Shown here: piece after piece, positions 59,749 to 64,000 of the stretch
Layout: each line of letters opens with the position of its first letter
Numbering within the stretch: the stretch's first letter is position 1
Assembly (NCBI RefSeq): GCF_000336715.1
Contig: NZ_AOMF01000155.1
Coordinates: forward strand, 133,269-197,268
DNA length: 64,000 nucleotides
Reading direction: 5' to 3'
Source: Halococcus thailandensis JCM 13552
Lineage (GTDB): Archaea > Halobacteriota > Halobacteria > Halobacteriales > Halococcaceae
Notes under the pieces: generated by a model
Databases searched by the model: none
What the model was told of the DNA's origin: nothing
Seen by the model: only the letters and a program-made list of their open reading frames with translations
Position numbers and translations under genes: made by a program

Positions 59749-61317
59749 CTACGCTTCGAGCAGCAACCGCTGGGGATTCTGCAGGAACTCCTCGACGCGG
59801 TTGGTGAACTGCGCCGCGATCGCGCCGTCGATGACGCGGTGGTCGATCGACAGCGAGAGCGTCATCACCTTTCGGGGGACGATCTCGCCGTCCACGACTC
59901 GCGGTTTCTCCTTGATCGCGCCGAGCGCGAGGATCGCCACCTCGGGGTGGTTGACGATCGGTGTCGCGTACTCGCCGCCGATGGCCCCGACGTTGGTGAT
60001 GGTGAAGGTGCCGCCCTGCATTTCGTCCCGACTGATCGTGCGCTCGCGGGCCTTCTCGACGAGTTCGTTCATCTCCGAGGCCAGCTGGAGCATGTTCTTT
60101 CGGTCGGCATCCTCGACGACGGGCACCATCAGCCCGGCGTCGGTCGCGGTCGCAACGCCGATGTTGTAGTATTTCTTCTGGACGATCTCCTCGGCCTCCT
60201 CGTCGAGCATCGAGTTGACCATCGGGAACTCGCGCAGCGCGGCCACGCAGGCCTTCATGACGAACGGCATGTACGAGAGGCTGATCTCCTGTTCGTCGGC
60301 GAGCTCCTTGAGATCGGTCCGTGCCTCGACAAGCGCGGTGACGTCGACCTCGTCGTGGTGAGTGACGTGGGGCGCAGTGTATTTCGATTCCGCCATCTGC
60401 TGGCCGATGGTTCGCCGAACCCCGCGGTAGGGGATCCGCTCTTCATCCCTCGCCCCCGCGAGTGCCTTCCTATCGGCGTCCTGTGCGGCCTGCTGGGCTT
60501 CGGCGTAGGACTCGACGGCCGCCGGCGTGACGAACGCCTCGCCGTCGCGCTCCTCGTCGGTGGGTACGGCGTCGATATCGATCCCCGAATCCTCGGCGAG
60601 TTTCCGCGTCGCGGGCGCAGCGAGCGTCCGCTCGCGGTCGGCCGATTCGCCTGCCATCGCACCACTCGACGCGGACCCGCTCGCCGACGGCTGTCCCGTC
60701 GATGATGTCTGTGCCGCGCCGCCCCCGGCGCTGTCCGTGGATCCAGCATTCGCTCCACTGGAGTCCTCGACGCGCGTGGCGGCCGGTTCGGGCGAATCGC
60801 TTTCCTCCTCGTCCGTTCCCGTCGCGTCATCGGCGGCCGCTTGCACGTCGTGTTCGCTTACTCGACCACCGGGTCCGGAGCCGTCGATGCTTCCGATATC
60901 GACGCCGAGTTCGCGCGCCAGCCGCCGCGCGCTCGGGGCGGCGAAGACGCGCCCGCTCGCGGTCGGTGTCTCCTCGTCCGCCGTCCCTTCGGCTGTCGTC
61001 TCCACGTCGCCCGTCGCTGCGCTTTCCTCCGTGGTGGCGTCCGTCTCCGTCGGTTCCTCGGTGCTCGTCGCCTCGTCGCCCTCCTCGGCGAACGTGATGA
61101 TCACGGTACCGACCGGCACCATCTCGCCCGCCTCGGCATGGATCTCTTGGACGCTGCCGTCGACTGGCGAGGGAACGTCGACGACCGCCTTGTCGGTCTC
61201 GACCTCGGCGACGGGCTGGTCCTCCTCGACCGCGTCGCCCTCCTCGACCAGCCAGTCGACGATCTCGCCCTCGGCGACGCCCTCGCCCACGTCGGGCAGT
61301 TCGAACTCGCGGACCAT
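59749..61317 (-). CDS. 2-oxoacid dehydrogenase E2 (dihydrolipoyl acyltransferase)
   Basis: 522 residues. One lipoyl domain (1-80, lipoylated Lys43 in EVETDKAVVDV), a peripheral subunit-binding domain at about 124-158 (FAAPSARRLARELGVD, GGRVSEHDV), a long Ala/Ser/Asp linker, and a second PSBD-like stretch at about 230-270 (LAAPATRKLAEDSGIDIDA), then the catalytic domain with HRVIDGA (HxxxDG) near 495. Two PSBD-like segments are unusual. The acyl group carried is unknown: haloarchaea use ferredoxin enzymes for pyruvate, and related complexes act on branched-chain oxoacids. Confidence 0.93.
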   Translation of the reverse strand: MVREFELPDVGEGVAEGEIVDWLVEEGDAVEEDQPVAEVETDKAVVDVPSPVDGSVQEIHAEAGEMVPVGTVIITFAEEGDEATSTEEPTETDATTEESAATGDVETTAEGTADEETPTASGRVFAAPSARRLARELGVDIGSIDGSGPGGRVSEHDVQAAADDATGTDEEESDSPEPAATRVEDSSGANAGSTDSAGGGAAQTSSTGQPSASGSASSGAMAGESADRERTLAAPATRKLAEDSGIDIDAVPTDEERDGEAFVTPAAVESYAEAQQAAQDADRKALAGARDEERIPYRGVRRTIGQQMAESKYTAPHVTHHDEVDVTALVEARTDLKELADEQEISLSYMPFVMKACVAALREFPMVNSMLDEEAEEIVQKKYYNIGVATATDAGLMVPVVEDADRKNMLQLASEMNELVEKARERTISRDEMQGGTFTITNVGAIGGEYATPIVNHPEVAILALGAIKEKPRVVDGEIVPRKVMTLSLSIDHRVIDGAIAAQFTNRVEEFLQNPQRLLLEA

Positions 61318-62328
61318 TCAGAACTCCGCGGCCTCCCGGATCCCGTCCTCGATGCGGGCGGCCTCGGGCAGATAGTAGTCCTCGAGCGCGTAGAGCGGGA
61401 ACGGCGTGTCGAAGCCCGTGACGCGCGTGATCGGTGCTTCCTGATAGACGAGCGCCTCCTCCTGGATCGTCGCGGTGATCTCGCCGGCCAGCCCGCCGGT
61501 CTTGGGGGCCTCGTGGACGACCGCCGCTCGCCCCGTCTTCTTGAACGACTCGACGATCGCCTCGTCGTCGAGCGGCGAGAGCGTACGGAGATCGACGATC
61601 TCGCAGTCGATGCCCTCCTCGGCGAGCGATTCGGCGGCCTCCATCGTCGGGCGGGTCATCGCACCCCAGGTGAACACCGAGACGTCGCTTCCCTCGCGGC
61701 GGACGGCGGCCTCGCCGAGCGGCACGGTGTAGGACTCGTCGGGAACGTCCTCCCTGAAGGCACGGTAGATGAGTTTCGGCTCCAGGAACAGCACGGGGTC
61801 GGGATCGCGGATCGAGGCGGCGAGCAGCCCCTTCGTGTCGTAGGGCGTGCTCGGGATCACGACCTTGAGGCCAGCCTCGTGGACGAAGAACGCCTCTTTG
61901 GACTCGGAGTGGTGTTCCGGCGCGCGGATGCCGCCGCCGTAGGGCGCACGGATCACCATCGGGCAGTTGAACCGGCCGCGCGAGCGGTTTCTGAGCCGCG
62001 CCGCGTGGCTGACGATCTGGTCGAAGCCCGGGTAGATGAACCCCTGAAACTGGATCTCGGGGACGGGTTTCATCCCGTAGGCGGCCATCCCGATCGCCGT
62101 GCCGATGATGCCCGACTCGGCCAGCGGCGTGTCGATGACGCGATCACCACCGAACTCGTCGTGGAGGCCCTGCGTCGCCCGGAAGACGCCGCCGTTCTCG
62201 CCGACGTCCTCGCCCATGACGACCACGTCGTCGTCCCGATTCATCTCGCCGTAGAGCCCGTCCCGAACCGCCTGGACGAGCGTCAGGCTCTGCGTTTCGC
62301 CCGTTTCCTGCTGTTCTGTCGTGCTCAT
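61318..62328 (-). CDS. 2-oxoacid dehydrogenase E1 component, beta subunit
   Basis: 336 residues. '[26 protein letters not shown]' and '[28 protein letters not shown]' are the E1 beta signature blocks, '[26 protein letters not shown]' binds the cofactor pyrophosphate side, and the C-terminal transketolase domain has '[15 protein letters not shown]'. It forms the heterotetrameric E1 with the alpha subunit, whose stop overlaps its start. The stop directly abuts the E2 start. Confidence 0.95.
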   Translation of the reverse strand: MSTTEQQETGETQSLTLVQAVRDGLYGEMNRDDDVVVMGEDVGENGGVFRATQGLHDEFGGDRVIDTPLAESGIIGTAIGMAAYGMKPVPEIQFQGFIYPGFDQIVSHAARLRNRSRGRFNCPMVIRAPYGGGIRAPEHHSESKEAFFVHEAGLKVVIPSTPYDTKGLLAASIRDPDPVLFLEPKLIYRAFREDVPDESYTVPLGEAAVRREGSDVSVFTWGAMTRPTMEAAESLAEEGIDCEIVDLRTLSPLDDEAIVESFKKTGRAAVVHEAPKTGGLAGEITATIQEEALVYQEAPITRVTGFDTPFPLYALEDYYLPEAARIEDGIREAAEF

Positions 62329-63428
62329 TCGAGGATCTCCTCGTCGCCGTGGTCGTCGCGCAGGCGCTTCAGGTACTGTAGCTGCTGGTCGAGCCGTTTC
62401 GGCATCTCGGCGTAGACGTCCGCGAACATCTCCTCGGGCTCCGGGCGCTCGTGGGACTCGGCCGCCTCGATCGCGTCGGCGACGCTCTCCTCGATGTCCT
62501 CCTCGATCGCATCGATGCGTTCGTCGTCGAGCAGTCCCTGATCCTCCAGAAACGCCTCCAGTCGCGGGATCGGGTCCTTCTGTTTCCACTCCTCGACCTC
62601 GTCGTCCTCGCGGTAGACCGAGGGATCGTCGGCGGTCGTGTGCGCGCCGAAGCGGTACTGGACGGCCTCGATCATCGTCGGCCGCAGCTCGTCCTCGTCG
62701 GGATCCTTGGCCTTCTCGACGGCTTGCTGGGTGGCCTGATAGACCGCGAGCGGATCCATCCCGTCGACCTGCACGCCCTCGAACCCGTAGGCGTTGGCCT
62801 TCTGGGCGAGCGTCGCGCTCGCCGTCTGTCGTTCTCTCGGAACCGAGATCGCCCACTGGTTGTTGTTACAGAAGAAGATAGTGGGGGTGTCGAACACGCC
62901 CGCGAAGTTCATCGCCTCGTGGAAATCGCCCTCGCTGGTCGCGCCGTCGCCGAAGTAGCAGAGAAACGCCTTCGTCTCGTCCTGGAGTTTCGAGGCCCAC
63001 GCCGCGCCGACGGCGTGCGGGAGCTGGGAGGCGATCGGCACCGCGGGCGTGAAGATGTTGGCGTCCTCTTCCTCGTAGCCCACCTCGTGACCCATCCAGT
63101 AGAGCAGGGTCCGCTCCAGCGAGAACCCACGGATCATCGACGCGCCGTGCTCGCGGTAGCTCGGGAACAGCCAGTCCTCCTCGGCCAGCGCGTGGGCGCT
63201 GCCGATCTGTGCGGCCTCCTGGCCCGACAGCGGCGGATAGGTGCCGATGCGTCCCTGGCGCTGGAGCGAGACGGCACGCTGGTCGAAGTGGCGTACCAGC
63301 CGCATCTCGCGGTACATCGCGATCAGCAGTTCGTCGTCGATGTCCGGCACCGTCGCACCGTCGCGTACCTCCCCGTTCTTGTCGAGAACTTCGATGCGCT
63401 CGCCGACCTCGTGCTGTAACGTGCTCAC
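62325..63428 (-). CDS. 2-oxoacid dehydrogenase E1 component, alpha subunit
   Basis: 367 residues from GTG 63428. The thiamine diphosphate motif is [10 protein letters not shown] (160-169) with the downstream NNNQWAIS. '[21 protein letters not shown]' is the conserved substrate-channel block, and '[15 protein letters not shown]' the phosphorylation-loop region. It decarboxylates a 2-oxoacid and passes the acyl group to E2. It is the first gene of a four-gene operon. The frame stays open upstream of the GTG, but residues there show no E1 features. Confidence 0.94.
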   Translation of the reverse strand: MSTLQHEVGERIEVLDKNGEVRDGATVPDIDDELLIAMYREMRLVRHFDQRAVSLQRQGRIGTYPPLSGQEAAQIGSAHALAEEDWLFPSYREHGASMIRGFSLERTLLYWMGHEVGYEEEDANIFTPAVPIASQLPHAVGAAWASKLQDETKAFLCYFGDGATSEGDFHEAMNFAGVFDTPTIFFCNNNQWAISVPRERQTASATLAQKANAYGFEGVQVDGMDPLAVYQATQQAVEKAKDPDEDELRPTMIEAVQYRFGAHTTADDPSVYREDDEVEEWKQKDPIPRLEAFLEDQGLLDDERIDAIEEDIEESVADAIEAAESHERPEPEEMFADVYAEMPKRLDQQLQYLKRLRDDHGDEEILE

Positions 63429-63471
63429 GGGCGGAGCCACCTCGCTGACATACCTGCACCATTGATTGCCG

Positions 63472-63495
63472 CAGTTATATCCTTTTTGTAAAAGG
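63472..63495. promoter_or_regulatory. Promoter and short palindrome of the 2-oxoacid dehydrogenase operon
   Basis: A TATA-like GGATATAAC on the minus strand (centred near 63477) lies about 49 nt before the GTG start. Touching it, CCTTTT (63481-63486) and AAAAGG (63490-63495) form 6-bp arms with a 3-nt spacer, placed at the BRE/activator position. Confidence 0.45.
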
Positions 63496-63539
63496 GTTTT
63501 TGTGACCGCTGTTCTTGCCACCCTAGCCCTGAAAAACCG

Positions 63540-63564
63540 TTCGTGTGTCGCGTTCGCACACGAA
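63540..63564. repeat. Inverted repeat between the dehydrogenase operon and the VOC gene
   Basis: TTCGTGTG (63540-63547) and CACACGAA (63557-63564) are perfect 8-bp arms with a 9-nt spacer. A/T runs flank both sides. It may act as a regulator site or an insulating hairpin in the divergent gap 63429-63691, which otherwise has no gene. Confidence 0.45.
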
Positions 63565-63660
63565 AAACGACGACTTCGTCAGTAATCGCGGTTCGTTCGT
63601 GAAGATCGGAACCACGAACATCCGTCGCGGGACGGGCGACGACCAGCCGACCGCCAGACG

Positions 63661-63667
63661 GTTTTTG
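63661..63667 (+). promoter_or_regulatory. TATA-like box for the VOC gene
   Basis: A T-rich box (GTTTTTG) centred about 28 nt before the GTG at 63692, leaderless spacing. Confidence 0.4.
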
Positions 63668-63691
63668 CGACTCGGCGACGAAGATCGATGC

Positions 63692-64000
63692 GTGAAGGCA
63701 CGACATCTCGATCACGTCAATCTCCGCATCCCGGCCGACGGGGCCGACGCCGCACGGACGTTCTACGGCGACCGGCTCGATTTCGGCATCGAGGACACGC
63801 TCTACGAGACGGGCGAAAAACCGTTTCTCGACGCACGACTGTCGGCGACCGCGGTCGTCCATCTCTGGCCGACCGACGAGTTCGAGCCACCGACGGCGAC
63901 GAATTTCAACCATTTCTGCGTCGTCGTCGAGGAATCGGTTGAAACGATCAGGGAACGCCTCGACGAGGAAGGCGTCGAGATCGACGACGAGCTCGCCGCG
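63692..64000 (+). CDS. VOC-superfamily protein (glyoxalase/dioxygenase fold), 3' end outside window
   Basis: 103 residues from GTG 63692 to the window edge. 'RHLDHVNLRIPADGADAARTFYGDRLDFGIED' is the first beta-alpha-beta-beta unit with a metal-ligand His in LDHVNL, and 'NHFCVVVEESVETIRERLDEEGVEI' begins the second unit, with another His in FNHFCV. The VOC fold includes glyoxalase I, extradiol dioxygenases and resistance proteins; the incomplete C-terminus prevents a choice. An ATG four bases upstream is in another frame. Confidence 0.8.
   Translation, partial: MKARHLDHVNLRIPADGADAARTFYGDRLDFGIEDTLYETGEKPFLDARLSATAVVHLWPTDEFEPPTATNFNHFCVVVEESVETIRERLDEEGVEIDDELAA

Noticed and set aside
1-64000. 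CRISPR array, insertion sequence or prophage
   Set aside because: No regularly spaced direct repeats, no transposase-like frame and no phage structural genes were seen.

Overview
The window is a chromosomal segment of a halophilic archaeon (class Halobacteria), judged from gene content: GC-rich DNA, acidic proteins, archaeosine synthesis (TgtA, ArcS, RaSEA), Pus10 and TrmY, aIF5B, the PAN proteasome ATPase, Nob1, coenzyme F420 genes, SecF-SecD order, a PGF-CTERM surface protein and several small families seen only in haloarchaea. Starts are ATG or GTG. Many genes are tightly packed with ATGA overlaps, and several have an A/T-rich box 25-30 nt before the start codon, as expected for leaderless haloarchaeal mRNAs. 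I cannot fix the genus.

Layout. 1-4033: a Tat-exported repeat protein cut by the window edge, a fused siroheme decarboxylase, an SDR, RNase HII and a small acidic protein. 4073-16349: Pus10, then a surface-glycan precursor block (flippase, GlmU-like enzyme, GlmS, an operon with a UDP-sulfoquinovose-synthase-like enzyme and two epimerases, a second nucleotidyltransferase, and UDP-glucose dehydrogenase) interrupted by a VapBC pair. 16387-21265: TrmY, a half-size EamA transporter, tRNA-Pro(CGG), a second toxin-antitoxin pair, and three metabolic enzymes. 21289-25670: the archaeosine operon. 25734-28511: purQ, purS, purC and small zinc-ribbon proteins. 28559-31774: F420 genes cofH, cofG, cofC. 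31837-37609: housekeeping enzymes, tRNA-Leu(TAA), ferredoxin, cyclophilin and a divergent TrpD-like protein. 37687-42825: SecF, SecD, a PGF-CTERM protein and two small proteins. 42900-48461: Pgi, a CPBP protease, Nob1, a PRC-barrel protein, aIF5B and small proteins. 48541-54951: arginine decarboxylase, PAN, PepF, TruA and an MFS carrier. 55071-57741: a Doc toxin with a small downstream partner, HisS and an A/T-rich foreign gene. 57828-64000: PDCD5 and a complete 2-oxoacid dehydrogenase operon (E1 alpha, E1 beta, E2, E3), then a partial VOC protein.

Themes. RNA modification is strongly represented: Pus10 and TrmY act in sequence on tRNA position 54, TgtA/ArcS/RaSEA make archaeosine at position 15, TruA makes pseudouridines, and the arginine decarboxylase supplies agmatine, a precursor of agmatidine. 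The sugar genes supply activated sugars for S-layer glycans or glycolipids, but no glycosyltransferase or oligosaccharyltransferase lies in the window. Three toxin-antitoxin-like pairs are present.

I found no CRISPR array, insertion sequence or prophage. The least understood parts are the SQD1-like operon with its palindromic leader, the Doc toxin with a downstream partner, the A/T-rich orphan at 57070-57741, and the TrpD-like protein with changed active-site motifs. The only stretch over 300 bases without a protein gene is 17441-17827, which holds tRNA-Pro and three inverted repeats.
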